From: Mycolicibacterium setense
Lineage (GTDB): Bacteria; Actinomycetota; Actinomycetes; Mycobacteriales; Mycobacteriaceae
DNA length: 64,000 nucleotides
Direction of reading: 5' to 3'
Assembly: GCF_000805385.1 (NCBI RefSeq)
Contig: NZ_JTJW01000009.1
Span: forward strand, 434,001 to 498,000
Shown here: piece after piece, positions 55,869 to 64,000 of the stretch
Layout: every line of letters begins with the position of its first letter
Position numbering within the stretch: position 1 is the stretch's first letter
The notes under the pieces: model-generated
What the model was told of the DNA's origin: nothing
The model's input: only the letters and a program-made list of their open reading frames with translations
Database searches by the model: none
Position numbers and translations under genes: made by a program

Positions 55869-57209
55869 ATGACCCTGCTGGACATCCTTCCTTCGCTTCG
55901 CGGCACCACCCGACCACGACTCGATCCGAACATCTGGCCGCTGACCACGGGTGTCGACGAGGACGGCCGCATCGCGATCGGACGGGTGCCGCTGACCGAG
56001 ATCGCCGACGAATACCGCACCCCGGCCTATGTCCTCGACGAGACGGATTTCCGGACGCGGGCCCGCCGCTACCGCGCTGCCCTCAGTCAGGCAGAGGTGG
56101 TCTATGCGGGCAAGTCGTTGTTGACCACCGCGGTCGCCCGCTGGGTTGCCGAGGAGGGCCTCGGGGTGGACGTCTGCTCGGCCGCCGAACTGGCGACAGC
56201 GCTGGCCGGCGGCGTCGCACCGGCCCGCATCGTGATGCACGGCAATGCCAAATCGTGCGACGAGTTGCGCGATGCGATCGATGTTGGCGTGGGCCGCATC
56301 GTGATCGACTCCCCGATGGAGATCACCTACCTGGCCGGGCTGGCGCGCCGAACACAGCCGGTGCTTATCCGGGTGACGCCCGACATCGACATCCACGGCC
56401 ACCGAGCGGTCACCACCGGCGTGACGGACCAGAAGTTCGGCTTCGCCCTTGCCGACCGTCGAGCCGCCCGCGCCGCCGCCCGCATATTGGCCACGCCGAA
56501 TCTGGATCTTGTCGGCCTGCATTGCCATATCGGCTCACAGATCACCGATCCGTCGCCGTACGGAGAGGCCGTGCAGCGGTTGATCGGCGCGATGGCCGAC
56601 ATCCGTGCCGAACACGGGCTGGTGCTGACCGAGCTCAACATCGGTGGCGGCCATGGGGTTCCGTATGTCCGCGGTGACGCGTCCCTCGATATCGGCGCGC
56701 TTGCCGCCGTCGTCGACGACGCGCTGACCGAGGCGTGCGCAGCCGAACGGTTCCCTCGGCCGCGTCTGGTCGTCGAACCCGGCCGCGCCATCAGTGCGCG
56801 GGCCGGGGTGACGTTGTATCGGGTGTGCGGAGTCAAGTCCCAGCCCGGCGGACGCACCTTCGTCGCGGTCGACGGCGGCATGAGCGACAACCCGCGGGTC
56901 GCTCTCTACGGCGCCAAATACACTGTGGCTCTGGCAAACCGGCATCCGCTGGGGCCGACCATGGTGGCCACCGTGGTGGGCCGGCATTGCGAAGCCGGTG
57001 ACGAGATCGTCCACGACGTGGAACTGCCCGCCGATATCCATGCCGGCGATCTGCTGGCCGTGGCCTGCACCGGGGCCTACCAGCACAGCATGGCCTCGAC
57101 TTACAACATGGTGGGCCGCCCGCCCGTGGTGTCGGTGCGTGATGGTGCGTCGCGGGTGTTGGTGCGCCGGGAGACGACGGCGGACCTCCTATCGCGGGAT
57201 TTGGGTTGA
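55869..57209 (+). CDS. LysA-like PLP-dependent decarboxylase (group IV)
   Basis: This 446-residue alanine-racemase-fold decarboxylase, diaminopimelate-decarboxylase-like, has the PLP lysine Lys82 in VVYAGKSLL (YAxKA in LysA), CSAAEL, HGNAKS, GLHCHIGSQ, NIGGGHGVPY, EPGRAIS, VDGGMSDNPR and a C-terminal GAYQHSMASTYN with the catalytic region. The substrate could be meso-diaminopimelate or another basic amino acid. The mycobacterial lysA itself is usually next to thrA/argS, so this is probably a paralogue. Its 3' end overlaps the convergent ArsR gene by 21 bp. Confidence 0.85.
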   Translation: MTLLDILPSLRGTTRPRLDPNIWPLTTGVDEDGRIAIGRVPLTEIADEYRTPAYVLDETDFRTRARRYRAALSQAEVVYAGKSLLTTAVARWVAEEGLGVDVCSAAELATALAGGVAPARIVMHGNAKSCDELRDAIDVGVGRIVIDSPMEITYLAGLARRTQPVLIRVTPDIDIHGHRAVTTGVTDQKFGFALADRRAARAAARILATPNLDLVGLHCHIGSQITDPSPYGEAVQRLIGAMADIRAEHGLVLTELNIGGGHGVPYVRGDASLDIGALAAVVDDALTEACAAERFPRPRLVVEPGRAISARAGVTLYRVCGVKSQPGGRTFVAVDGGMSDNPRVALYGAKYTVALANRHPLGPTMVATVVGRHCEAGDEIVHDVELPADIHAGDLLAVACTGAYQHSMASTYNMVGRPPVVSVRDGASRVLVRRETTADLLSRDLG

Positions 57210-57530
57210 GCCGTCCCGCTCGGCAGCATCCTTGATCCTGGCCAGCCGGCGTTCCCAGCCGGCCGCGATACCGTCGAGCCGGCGCGCCACCTCGCTGAGC
57301 CGAGCACCCACCGCCTCGTATTTGACCTCACGCCCCACCCGGGTGGCCACCACCAGACCGACGTCAGTGAGCACCTTCAGATGCTTGGCGATGGCCTGGC
57401 GGCTGATCGGGAGCTCGTCGGCCAGTGACGACGCGGACGCGGGCCTACGACCGAGTGCGACCAGTACCTGCCACCGGCTGTCGTCGGCAAGCGCGGCGAA
57501 AACCTGCACCGGCGAGGCGTTCTCATGCAT
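57189..57530 (-). CDS. ArsR-family transcriptional regulator
   Basis: This 113-residue protein starts MHENASPVQVFAALADD. It has a winged helix with recognition helix ISRQAIAKHLKVLTDVGLV and a wing RVGREVKYEAV. There are no Cys or His metal sites, so it belongs to the non-metal ArsR group that partners with SRPBCC proteins. It is coupled to the SRPBCC gene upstream (8-bp overlap). Confidence 0.85.
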   Translation of the reverse strand: MHENASPVQVFAALADDSRWQVLVALGRRPASASSLADELPISRQAIAKHLKVLTDVGLVVATRVGREVKYEAVGARLSEVARRLDGIAAGWERRLARIKDAAERDGSTQIPR

Positions 57531-57972
57531 CGGCGGCGGCCCCCACCAGATATTTCTCGGCGACTTCGAGCTCGAGCGTCCAGCCGCCGGAGTGATCGTC
57601 GAACCGGGAACGGCGGTCGGCCTCGGGCTCGTCGAGCGAGGCGAAACCACTTTCGACCACCCGCAGCACCACGCCGGATGGGGCTGGGGTGATCCAGAAT
57701 TCGACGAGGGTGGACGAGCTGTCCAGATTGTCGGCGTCGATGTGCCACCGGAAGGCCGCGTAGCGCGGTTCCTCGAGTGCGACGGTACGCAACGCGAACT
57801 TGCCGTGCGTGGGGTCGGTGACGATGGCGACGTCGCCGTCACGTTCGATGCGGTGTTCGGTGATGCGCTCCTCGTTGATGTACCAGCCGGGTTCGCTCAC
57901 CAGGTCCCAGACGCGTTGCGCCGGTGCGTCGATGGTGATCTCCCGCTCGATGCGGTCGTAATCGGTGGTCAT
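57523..57972 (-). CDS. SRPBCC / AHSA1-domain protein
   Basis: This 149-residue START-like protein has the AHSA1 pattern: REITIDAPAQRVWDLVSEPG, a Gly-rich beta core (FALRTVALEEPRYAAFRW), and a C-terminal HSGGWTLELEVAEKY helix. The start MTTDYDRI has GGAGAGG upstream. SRPBCC-ArsR pairs are often stress or hydrophobic-ligand response genes; the ligand is unknown. It is preceded by two palindromic operators. Confidence 0.85.
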   Translation of the reverse strand: MTTDYDRIEREITIDAPAQRVWDLVSEPGWYINEERITEHRIERDGDVAIVTDPTHGKFALRTVALEEPRYAAFRWHIDADNLDSSSTLVEFWITPAPSGVVLRVVESGFASLDEPEADRRSRFDDHSGGWTLELEVAEKYLVGAAADA

Positions 57973-58000
57973 GTCTGTGGTCCTCTCCTGCGGGGCTCTT

Positions 58001-58050
58001 GCAACCCAAGGGTTGCACATACCACCCCATGCTGCAACCCCAAGGTTGCA
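58001..58050. promoter_or_regulatory. Two palindromic operators upstream of the SRPBCC-ArsR operon
   Basis: GCAACCCAAGGGTTGC (58001-58016; 7-bp arms) and TGCAACCCCAAGGTTGCA (58033-58050; 7-bp arms) share the same half-site and lie 32 bp apart, about three helical turns. They are 29 bp upstream of the SRPBCC ATG and are the probable binding sites for the ArsR protein encoded downstream. Confidence 0.65.
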
Positions 58051-58074
58051 GTTAATGCGAACGAGCGCCCAGCG

Positions 58075-58710
58075 CTACTCCTCGTGCAGGACCGGGTCCG
58101 ACTCCAGATGCGTCAGGCCGTTCCAGGCCAGGTTGACCACGTGCGCGGCCACCACTTCCTTCTTGGGCTCGCGCACGTCAAGCCACCACTGCGCGGTCAT
58201 CGACACCGATCCGACCAGAGCCTGGGCGTACAGCGGCGCCAGGTCCGGGTCGAGGCCGCGGCGGGAGAAGTCCCCGGCCAGGATCGAAGACACCTGATTG
58301 ACCGCGTCGTTGAGCAGCGTCGCGTAGGTCCCCGACGTGATGGCCGCAGGGGAATCGCGGATCAGGATGCGGAAGCCGTCGGTGTGTTCCTCGACGTAGG
58401 TCAGCAGCGCCAGGGCCACCCGCTCGACCCGTACCCGCGAGCGGTTGTTCGTCAGCGACGAGGTGATCCCGTCCAGCAGCGCCGACATCTCCCGGTCGAC
58501 GACGACGGCATACAGACCCTCTTTGCCGCCGAAATGCTCGTAGACCACGGGTTTGGAGACGTTGGCGCGCAGGGCGATCTCCTCGATCGAGGTGCCCTCG
58601 TAGCCCCGCTCGGCGAACAGCGACTTGGCGATCTCGATGAGCTGCTGTCGCCGTTCGGTGCCGGTCATCCGCGCCCGAGGGGCCCGGATTTCCTTGTCGG
58701 GTGCTGCCAC
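58075..58710 (-). CDS. TetR-family transcriptional regulator
   Basis: This 211-residue protein has an N-terminal HTH (RRQQLIEIAKSLFAERGYEG, then ANVSKPVVYEHFGGKEGLY) and a ligand-binding helical domain. It sits between mfd and glmU as Rv1019 does in M. tuberculosis. The GTG at 58710 has no ribosome-binding site, but TAGCCT (58718-58723 on the minus strand) is a TANNNT -10 seven bases upstream, suggesting a leaderless transcript. The ligand is unknown. Confidence 0.9.
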   Translation of the reverse strand: MAAPDKEIRAPRARMTGTERRQQLIEIAKSLFAERGYEGTSIEEIALRANVSKPVVYEHFGGKEGLYAVVVDREMSALLDGITSSLTNNRSRVRVERVALALLTYVEEHTDGFRILIRDSPAAITSGTYATLLNDAVNQVSSILAGDFSRRGLDPDLAPLYAQALVGSVSMTAQWWLDVREPKKEVVAAHVVNLAWNGLTHLESDPVLHEE

Positions 58711-58753
58711 GCATATCAGGCTAGACCGTTCGACTAGAGTCTCTCCCGAACAT

Positions 58754-58825
58754 TCCGTCGTGGTGTAATCGGCAGCACCTCTGATTTTGGTTCAGATAGT
58801 TCAGGTTCGAGTCCTGGCGACGGAG
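58754..58825 (+). tRNA. tRNA-Gln (anticodon UUG)
   Basis: It is a complete cloverleaf: acceptor TCCGTCG/CGACGGA, anticodon stem TCTGA/TCAGA with loop TTTTGGT giving TTG, and T-arm with GTTCGAGTCC. The discriminator is G. The CCA end is not encoded as such. It is 73 bp before glmU, as in M. tuberculosis. Confidence 0.95.
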
Positions 58826-58898
58826 CAGACGATCCCGCGAACGCCCGCGACGACCCGCTGTTGACGGCGGGTCGGCGGAAAGGACAGAAGGGGTACCT

Positions 58899-60344
58899 GT
58901 GTCAAGCACCGAGGCCGCAGTCGTCGTACTGGCAGCAGGTGCCGGGACCCGAATGCGCTCGGACACCCCGAAGGTGCTGCACACCCTGGCCGGCCGCAGC
59001 ATGCTCAGCCACGCGGTGCACACCGTGGCCAATGCCGCTGCCCAGCATCTGGTCGTCGTCCTCGGCCACGACCGTGAGCGCATCGCCCCCGCGGTCGGCG
59101 AGCTGGCCGACAAGCTGGGCCGCACCATCGACGTCGCGATCCAGGATCAGCAACTCGGTACGGGCCACGCCGTGGCCTGCGGTCTCAGCTCGCTGCCCGA
59201 CGAATTCGCCGGCACGGTCGTGGTGACCTCGGGTGACGTGCCGCTGCTCGACGCCGACACCCTGGCCGGCCTCATCGAAACCCACAGCGCGGAAACCGCC
59301 GCGGTCACCATCGTCACCACCACCGTGCCCGACCCGACGGGCTACGGCCGCATCCTGCGTACCCAGGACAACGAGGTCATCGGCATCGTCGAACAGGCCG
59401 ACGCCACCGAGTCACAGCGGGCGATCCGCGAGGTCAACGCCGGTGTGTACGCCTTCGACATCGCCGACCTGCGCTCGGCGCTGAGCAGGTTGAGCTCCAA
59501 CAACGCCCAGCAGGAGCTGTACCTCACCGACGTCATCGCGATCGTGCGCCAGGACGGCCGGACGGTGCGGGCCATGCACGTCGACGACAGTGCCCTGGTG
59601 GCCGGCGTCAACGACCGGGTGCAGCTGGCCGATCTGGGCGCCGAGCTCAACCGCCGCATCGTGGCCCGCCATCAACGCGCCGGTGTCACGATCATCGACC
59701 CGGCCACCACCTGGATCGACGTCGACGTGACCATCGGCCGCGACACCGTCGTGCGCCCAGGCACCCAATTGCTCGGCACCACCGAGATCGGTGCCGGCTG
59801 CGAGATCGGTCCGGACTCCACGCTGACCGACGTCGAGGTGGGTGACGGCGCATCGGTGGTGCGCACGCACGGCCAGCTCGCCGTGATCGGTGCAGGCGCA
59901 ACCGTCGGCCCGTTCACCTATCTGCGGCCGGGCACGGTCCTCGGGGCCAAGTCCAAGCTCGGCGCGTTCGTCGAGACCAAGAACTCCACCATCGGCACCG
60001 GCACCAAGGTGCCGCACCTGACCTACGTCGGCGACGCCGACATCGGTGATCACAGCAATATCGGTGCGTCCAGCGTGTTCGTCAACTACGACGGCGAGAC
60101 CAAGAACCGCACCACCGTCGGCTCTCATGTGCGGACCGGGTCCGACACCATGTTCATCGCTCCGGTCACCGTCGGCGATGGCGCCTACACCGGCGCGGGC
60201 ACCGTCCTGCGCGACGACGTCCCGCCCGGTGCGCTGGCCGTCTCGGACAACGCCCAGCGCACCATCGAGGGCTGGGTGGAGCGCAAGCGTCCGGGCTCGG
60301 CCGCTGCTGAAGCCGCTCGCAAAGCCCAGGACGAAGGGGCTTAG
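58899..60344 (+). CDS. glmU: Bifunctional GlmU uridyltransferase / acetyltransferase
   Basis: This 481-residue enzyme has an N-terminal uridyltransferase domain with LAAGAGTRMRSDTPKVLH (11-28), a metal Asp in SGDVPLL, and a C-terminal left-handed beta helix (about 255-455) with the acetyltransferase site (KKS-like KSKLGAFVETKNS, YDGETKNRT). It makes UDP-GlcNAc for the cell wall. The GTG start is preceded by a GAAGGGG stretch. A C-terminal extension of about 20 residues is usual in mycobacteria. Confidence 0.97.
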   Translation: MSSTEAAVVVLAAGAGTRMRSDTPKVLHTLAGRSMLSHAVHTVANAAAQHLVVVLGHDRERIAPAVGELADKLGRTIDVAIQDQQLGTGHAVACGLSSLPDEFAGTVVVTSGDVPLLDADTLAGLIETHSAETAAVTIVTTTVPDPTGYGRILRTQDNEVIGIVEQADATESQRAIREVNAGVYAFDIADLRSALSRLSSNNAQQELYLTDVIAIVRQDGRTVRAMHVDDSALVAGVNDRVQLADLGAELNRRIVARHQRAGVTIIDPATTWIDVDVTIGRDTVVRPGTQLLGTTEIGAGCEIGPDSTLTDVEVGDGASVVRTHGQLAVIGAGATVGPFTYLRPGTVLGAKSKLGAFVETKNSTIGTGTKVPHLTYVGDADIGDHSNIGASSVFVNYDGETKNRTTVGSHVRTGSDTMFIAPVTVGDGAYTGAGTVLRDDVPPGALAVSDNAQRTIEGWVERKRPGSAAAEAARKAQDEGA

Positions 60345-60370
60345 CCAGCGGCCGGTGGACAACCGGTAGT

Positions 60371-60409
60371 ACCGAGGATTGCGGTCAATATTGAGCAGCA
60401 ATCCTCGGT
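60371..60409. terminator. Hairpin between glmU and prs
   Basis: ACCGAGGATTGC (60371-60382) and GCAATCCTCGGT (60398-60409) form a perfect 12-bp stem with a 15-nt AT-richer loop. It is 26 bp after the glmU stop and 136 bp before prs. It is either a terminator for glmU or a leader structure for prs. Confidence 0.6.
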
Positions 60410-60545
60410 GCTGATGGCGATCGGCTGCGACGCAAGCACGACGGAACCGACGTTTCGTGTTGGCAATCTGGTAACCCGGCTACGAACTACCAGAAACGCT
60501 ACGTACGATTGCTCCGTATCGATCCCCAACCGCGAAGGCAGCCAA

Positions 60546-61526
60546 GTGGCCACGGACTGGACCGACAATCGAAAAAACCTGATGCTGTTCTCGGGGCGCG
60601 CGCACCCGGAACTGGCAGAACAAGTGGCCAAGGAACTCGGTACCGAGGTGACCGCGCAGACAGCGCGGGACTTTGCCAACGGCGAGATCTTCGTCCGGTT
60701 CGACGAGTCCGTGCGCGGTTGCGACGCGTTCGTCCTGCAATCGCATCCGGCTCCACTCAACCAGTGGTTGATGGAACAGCTCATCATGATCGACGCGCTG
60801 AAGCGCGGTAGCGCCAAGCGCATCACCGCGATCCTGCCGTTCTATCCCTATGCGCGCCAAGACAAGAAGCACCGCGGCCGCGAGCCCATCTCGGCCCGCC
60901 TGGTCGCCGATCTGCTCAAGACCGCGGGCGCCGACCGCATCGTCTCGGTCGACCTGCACACCGACCAGATCCAGGGCTTCTTCGACGGGCCGGTGGACCA
61001 CATGCGCGGCCAGTCGCTGCTGTGCGGCTACATCGCCGAGAACTACAGCGATTCCGACATGGTCGTCGTCTCCCCCGACTCGGGCCGCGTCCGGGTCGCC
61101 GAGAAGTGGGCCGACGCCCTGGGCGGCGTCCCCCTGGCCTTCATCCACAAGACCCGCGACCCGCTGGTGCCCAACCAGGTCAAGGCCAACCGCGTCGTGG
61201 GTGACGTCAAGGGCAAGACCTGCATCCTCACCGACGACATGATCGACACCGGTGGCACCATCGCCGGCGCGGTCAAGCTGCTGCGCGAGGACGGCGCCAA
61301 GGACGTGATCATCGCCGCCACCCACGGGGTGCTGAGCGATCCGGCCCCCCAGCGGCTCGCCGAATGCGGCGCGCGCGAGGTGATCGTCACCAACACGCTG
61401 CCCATCACCGAGGACAAGCAGTTCCCACAGCTGACCGTGCTGTCCATCGCGCCGCTGCTGGCCAGCACCATCCGCGCCGTGTTCGACAACGGCTCGGTGA
61501 CCGGGCTGTTCGACGGGTCCGCCTAG
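60546..61526 (+). CDS. prs: Ribose-phosphate pyrophosphokinase (PRPP synthase)
   Basis: This 326-residue enzyme has FANGEIFVRF, YARQDKKHRGREPISA, the PRPP-binding DMIDTGGTIAGA and VSPDSGRVR motifs. It makes PRPP from ribose-5-phosphate and ATP for nucleotides, His, Trp and decaprenylphosphoryl ribose. The GTG at 60546 gives the same 326-residue length as M. tuberculosis PrsA; the longer in-frame extension to 60408 is not used. Downstream genes are immediately adjacent. Confidence 0.97.
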   Translation: MATDWTDNRKNLMLFSGRAHPELAEQVAKELGTEVTAQTARDFANGEIFVRFDESVRGCDAFVLQSHPAPLNQWLMEQLIMIDALKRGSAKRITAILPFYPYARQDKKHRGREPISARLVADLLKTAGADRIVSVDLHTDQIQGFFDGPVDHMRGQSLLCGYIAENYSDSDMVVVSPDSGRVRVAEKWADALGGVPLAFIHKTRDPLVPNQVKANRVVGDVKGKTCILTDDMIDTGGTIAGAVKLLREDGAKDVIIAATHGVLSDPAPQRLAECGAREVIVTNTLPITEDKQFPQLTVLSIAPLLASTIRAVFDNGSVTGLFDGSA

Positions 61527-61892
61527 ATGCCAGCTGAACCTGCTGTGCGGCCCGCCGCCGTCATCTACCACAACCCCAAATGCTCGACCTCACGCAAAAC
61601 ACTGGAACTGTTGCGCGAGAACGGCATCGAACCCGAGGTCGTTCAGTACCTCAAGACGCCGCCGACGCGCGCGGAGTTGAAGAAGATGATCGCCGAGGCG
61701 GGAATCGACGTGCGGACCGCGGTGCGCAAACGCGAATCCCTTTATACCGAGCTGGGTTTGGCCGACGCGTCCGACGAGGAACTGCTCGATGCGATGGCCG
61801 AGAACCCCATCCTGATCGAGCGGCCGTTCGTCGTCACCGACAAGGGCACCCGGCTGGCCCGGCCGATCGATTCGGTGCGCGAGATTCTGTGA
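61527..61892 (+). CDS. arsC: ArsC-family reductase-like protein
   Basis: This 121-residue thioredoxin-fold protein has the ArsC loop HNPKCSTSRKTLELL (candidate redox Cys19) and the conserved PILIERPFVVTDKGTRLARP segment. The residues match glutaredoxin-linked arsenate reductases (ArsC/YffB group). A true arsenate reductase role is not certain because no ars operon is present. It starts immediately after the prs stop, and its stop overlaps lpqT (GTGA). Confidence 0.85.
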   Translation: MPAEPAVRPAAVIYHNPKCSTSRKTLELLRENGIEPEVVQYLKTPPTRAELKKMIAEAGIDVRTAVRKRESLYTELGLADASDEELLDAMAENPILIERPFVVTDKGTRLARPIDSVREIL

Positions 61893-62533
61893 AGCGGCTG
61901 CTCGTCACCGCCGCCGCGCTGGCGGTCCTGGCCACCGGTTGTGGCGCCGAAACACCTGACTACAAGTCGATCTGGACCACGAGTTCGACGACTCCGGCGG
62001 CCCCGGCCGACAACCAGCCAGTGCCCCTGTGGCAGTTCCTGGAGGACTCCGGCGTCGTCGGCGAGCCCATCGCGCCCGAGAAGATCCCGCATCTGAGCGT
62101 CACCATGCCCAGCCCGCCGGGATGGCACCCGTACAACAATCCCAACCTGGCCCCAGGTACCCGGATGATCGCCAAGGGCGACACCTACCCCACCGCGATG
62201 ATGCTGGCCTTCACCTTGCACGGCGACTTCGACGTGCCCAAGGCACTCAAAGAGCACGGCTACGCCGATGCCCAGCTGTCGGAGAACTTCAAGCAGCTCA
62301 ACGCATCCAACGCGGACTGGAAGGGCTTCCCGTCGGCGATGATCGAGGGCAGCTACGACCTCAACGGCAAACGCATGCAGAGCTACAACCGCGTCGTCAT
62401 CGCCAACGACGGGCTGCAGCCGCCGCAGCGCTATCTCGTCCAGCTGACCGTGACGACCTACGCCGACGAGGCTGCCGCCCAGGGACCGGACATCGAGTCG
62501 ATCATCTCGGGCTTCAACATCGCCAAGAAATGA
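61889..62533 (+). CDS. lpqT: Lipoprotein LpqT
   Basis: This 214-residue lipoprotein has the signal (GTG)KRLLVTAAALAVLATGC with lipobox LATGC. The mature part begins Ser/Thr/Pro-rich and then has the LpqN/LpqT domain: PHLSVTMPSPPGWHPYNNPN, ARG/MIAKGDTYPTAMMLAF and IIEG-like GFNIAKK end. The position after prs matches Rv1016c/LpqT. LpqN/LpqT-type proteins bind lipoglycans or trehalose glycolipids as far as known. Confidence 0.9.
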   Translation: MKRLLVTAAALAVLATGCGAETPDYKSIWTTSSTTPAAPADNQPVPLWQFLEDSGVVGEPIAPEKIPHLSVTMPSPPGWHPYNNPNLAPGTRMIAKGDTYPTAMMLAFTLHGDFDVPKALKEHGYADAQLSENFKQLNASNADWKGFPSAMIEGSYDLNGKRMQSYNRVVIANDGLQPPQRYLVQLTVTTYADEAAAQGPDIESIISGFNIAKK

Positions 62534-62573
62534 AGCCGCGAAGAACTGCCGGCACGACCGTAGGGTGGTCTGC

Positions 62574-63446
62574 ATGAGTGGATGGACCAGCGCCGACCTG
62601 CCATCGTTTTCCGGTCGCAGGGTGATCGTCACCGGCGCCAACAGTGGACTGGGGCTCGTCACGGCGCGTGAGCTCGCCCGCGTGGGCGCCAAGGTCACCG
62701 TCGCGGTGCGCAACCTGGAGAAGGGCACCGCAGCGGCCGAGACGATGACGGGTGGGCAGGTCGAGGTGCGCAAACTCGACCTGCAGAACCTGGCCTCGAT
62801 ACACGAGTTCGCCGAGACCGTCGAGAGCGTCGACGTGCTGGTCAACAACGCCGGCATCATGGCCGTGCCGCTGAGCCGGACCGCCGATGGGTTCGAGAGC
62901 CAGATCGGCACCAACCACCTCGGCCATTTCGCGCTGACCAACCTGCTGCTGCCCAAGATCAGCGACCGGGTGGTGACGGTGTCGTCGCTGCTGCACTGGA
63001 TGGGAAAGATCAGCCTGCGGGACCTGAACTGGAAATCCCGGCCGTACTCGGCATGGCTGGCCTACGGGCAGTCCAAGCTGGCCAATCTGATGTTCACCTC
63101 CGAGTTGCAGCGCCGGCTGACCGCGTCGGGCTCACAGGTGCGTGCAATGGCCGCCCATCCCGGCTATTCGGCCACCAACCTGCAGGGCCAGACCGGCAAC
63201 AAGTTCGGCGCCAGGATGATGGCGACCGCCAACCGGGTGTTCGCCAGCGAGCCGTCGTTCGGCGCACGTCAGACCCTGTTCGCGGTGTCCCAGGACGTTC
63301 CCGGCGACAGCTTCATCGGGCCGCGGTTCGGCCAGTTCGGCCCCAGCGGACCGGTCGGGCGCAGCCCGCTGGCCCGGCGAGCGGGCACCCAGCGGGCTCT
63401 GTGGGAGCTGTCCGAACAGCTCACCAAGACCACCTACCCGCTGTAG
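62574..63446 (+). CDS. Short-chain dehydrogenase/reductase
   Basis: This 290-residue SDR has cofactor motif TGANSGLG (20-27), NNAGIM, catalytic Tyr164 and Lys168 in AYGQSKLAN, and a serine in VTVSSLLHW. This is the retinol-dehydrogenase/oxidoreductase-like group with NADP preference (VAVRNLEK, basic after strand 2). The substrate is unknown. The start ATG is 62574. It lies between lpqT and rplY. Confidence 0.92.
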   Translation: MSGWTSADLPSFSGRRVIVTGANSGLGLVTARELARVGAKVTVAVRNLEKGTAAAETMTGGQVEVRKLDLQNLASIHEFAETVESVDVLVNNAGIMAVPLSRTADGFESQIGTNHLGHFALTNLLLPKISDRVVTVSSLLHWMGKISLRDLNWKSRPYSAWLAYGQSKLANLMFTSELQRRLTASGSQVRAMAAHPGYSATNLQGQTGNKFGARMMATANRVFASEPSFGARQTLFAVSQDVPGDSFIGPRFGQFGPSGPVGRSPLARRAGTQRALWELSEQLTKTTYPL

Positions 63447-63615
63447 CGCGCTCCCGCCGATTTTCGGGAGCGGCCCGGTCTTTGCTACCCTGACCTGGCG
63501 TCACGGCGAGGGTGGACCAACTGGACCACCGTTATCGGCGGGAACTTCTTCAAGTGTTGCGACCCTTGCCGTGCTGACGATCTGACCGCAGTACCGCAAT
63601 TAGAGGAGCAACATC

Positions 63616-64000
63616 ATGGCCAAGGCCGCCGCCAAGAACATCCCGAACAAGCTGACCGCCGCCGTGCGTACCCGCACCGGTAAGGGCGCGTCGCGCCAGG
63701 CCCGCCGCGACGGCAAGGTGCCCACCGTGCTGTACGGCCACGGCACCGAGCCCCAGCACCTGGAGCTCAACGCGCGTGAGTTCGCCGCGGTGCTGCGCCA
63801 CGCGGGCACCAACGCCGTGCTGACGCTCGACATCGAAGGTACCGAGGCACTCGCGCTGACCAAGGCTCTCGACATTCACCCGATCCGCCGCAACATCCAG
63901 CACGCCGACCTGCTCGTCGTGCGCCGCGGCGAGAAGGTCACCGTCGAGGTCAACGTCGTCCTCGAGGGCGACGCCGTCCCGGGCACCCTGGTCACCCAGG
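63616..64000 (+). CDS. rplY: Ribosomal protein bL25 (CTC type), 5' part only
   Basis: The first 128 codons are in the window: MAKAAAKNIPNKLTAAVRTR and so on, with VPTVLYGHGTEPQHLELN and the RRGEKVTVEVNVVLEG start of the TL5/CTC domain. A strong GAGGAG ribosome-binding site precedes the ATG. The protein binds 5S rRNA. The gene runs off the right edge. A 170-bp leader region with TACCCT (63485-63490) as a -10 candidate precedes it. Confidence 0.97.
   Translation, partial: MAKAAAKNIPNKLTAAVRTRTGKGASRQARRDGKVPTVLYGHGTEPQHLELNAREFAAVLRHAGTNAVLTLDIEGTEALALTKALDIHPIRRNIQHADLLVVRRGEKVTVEVNVVLEGDAVPGTLVTQ

Noticed and set aside
1..64000. CRISPR array
   Set aside because: No regular direct repeats with unique spacers were seen; the 30-bp repeats at 50921-51150 and the 19-bp repeats at 7943-8053 are coding or iteron repeats without spacer diversity.

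Overview
The window is high-GC actinobacterial DNA, almost certainly from a fast-growing Mycolicibacterium (Mycobacterium sensu lato). From about 40.3 kb to the right end the gene order matches the M. tuberculosis Rv1014c-Rv1031 neighbourhood: ppx2, a DUF501 protein, ftsB/divIC-like, eno, lpqU, mazG, mfd, TetR, tRNA-Gln, glmU, prs, arsC-like, lpqT and rplY, with kdp nearby. Many starts are GTG, and ATGA/GTGA stop-start overlaps are frequent. Several genes look leaderless, as is common in mycobacteria. Gene names rest on reading motifs and on remembered family knowledge, not on database searches.

Left end (1-11.4 kb): the start of a secreted protein, a ClC-type antiporter, then a 9.4-kb integrated element. 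The element lies between a 27-bp direct repeat that is the 3' part of a tRNA-Leu(UAA) gene. It carries a Fic protein next to attL, an HK97-type capsid gene with a scaffold-like gene, a WhiB-like regulator, small zinc-ribbon proteins, a replication-initiator-like gene with internal 19-bp iterons, an excisionase, a divergent repressor and a tyrosine integrase. I see no large terminase, portal, tail or lysis genes. That makes it resemble the small phiRv1/phiRv2-type elements or a capsid-encoding phage satellite.

11.4-19.2 kb: housekeeping and accessory genes: a deazaflavin-type oxidoreductase, a MacB-like ABC exporter pair, a methyltransferase, a secreted repeat protein, a DUF4389 membrane protein, an FAD monooxygenase and a truncated LysA-like protein without the PLP lysine.

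19.2-29.3 kb: potassium uptake. A complete kdpFABCDE operon has a second, stand-alone full-length KdpA on the opposite strand. An extra 27-residue membrane peptide is translationally coupled to kdpF, KdpC carries a roughly 100-residue Cys-containing insertion, and three KdpE-like direct repeats lie in the divergent intergenic region.

29.3-40.3 kb: an unknown duplicated-domain protein, an acyl-CoA synthetase, then a metal region: a P1B-4 ATPase divergent from an NmtR-like sensor, a 32-residue Cys/His-rich peptide gene, and a ZIP transporter. Next is a tightly coupled trio: an Lgt-like membrane enzyme with altered catalytic residues, a small Pro-rich membrane protein, and a Cys-rich radical SAM protein resembling tetraether lipid synthase (Tes). 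This trio and the Cys-rich peptide are the best candidates here for an undescribed system. An MPT63-like secreted protein with a long Ala/Pro tail and a pair of palindromic repeats follow.

40.3-64 kb: conserved core genes (see above), interrupted by an efeUOB iron-uptake operon with IdeR-like sites, a beta-lactamase-like hydrolase, a secreted protein of tandem decapeptides, a LysA-like decarboxylase, and an ArsR/SRPBCC pair with two palindromic operators.
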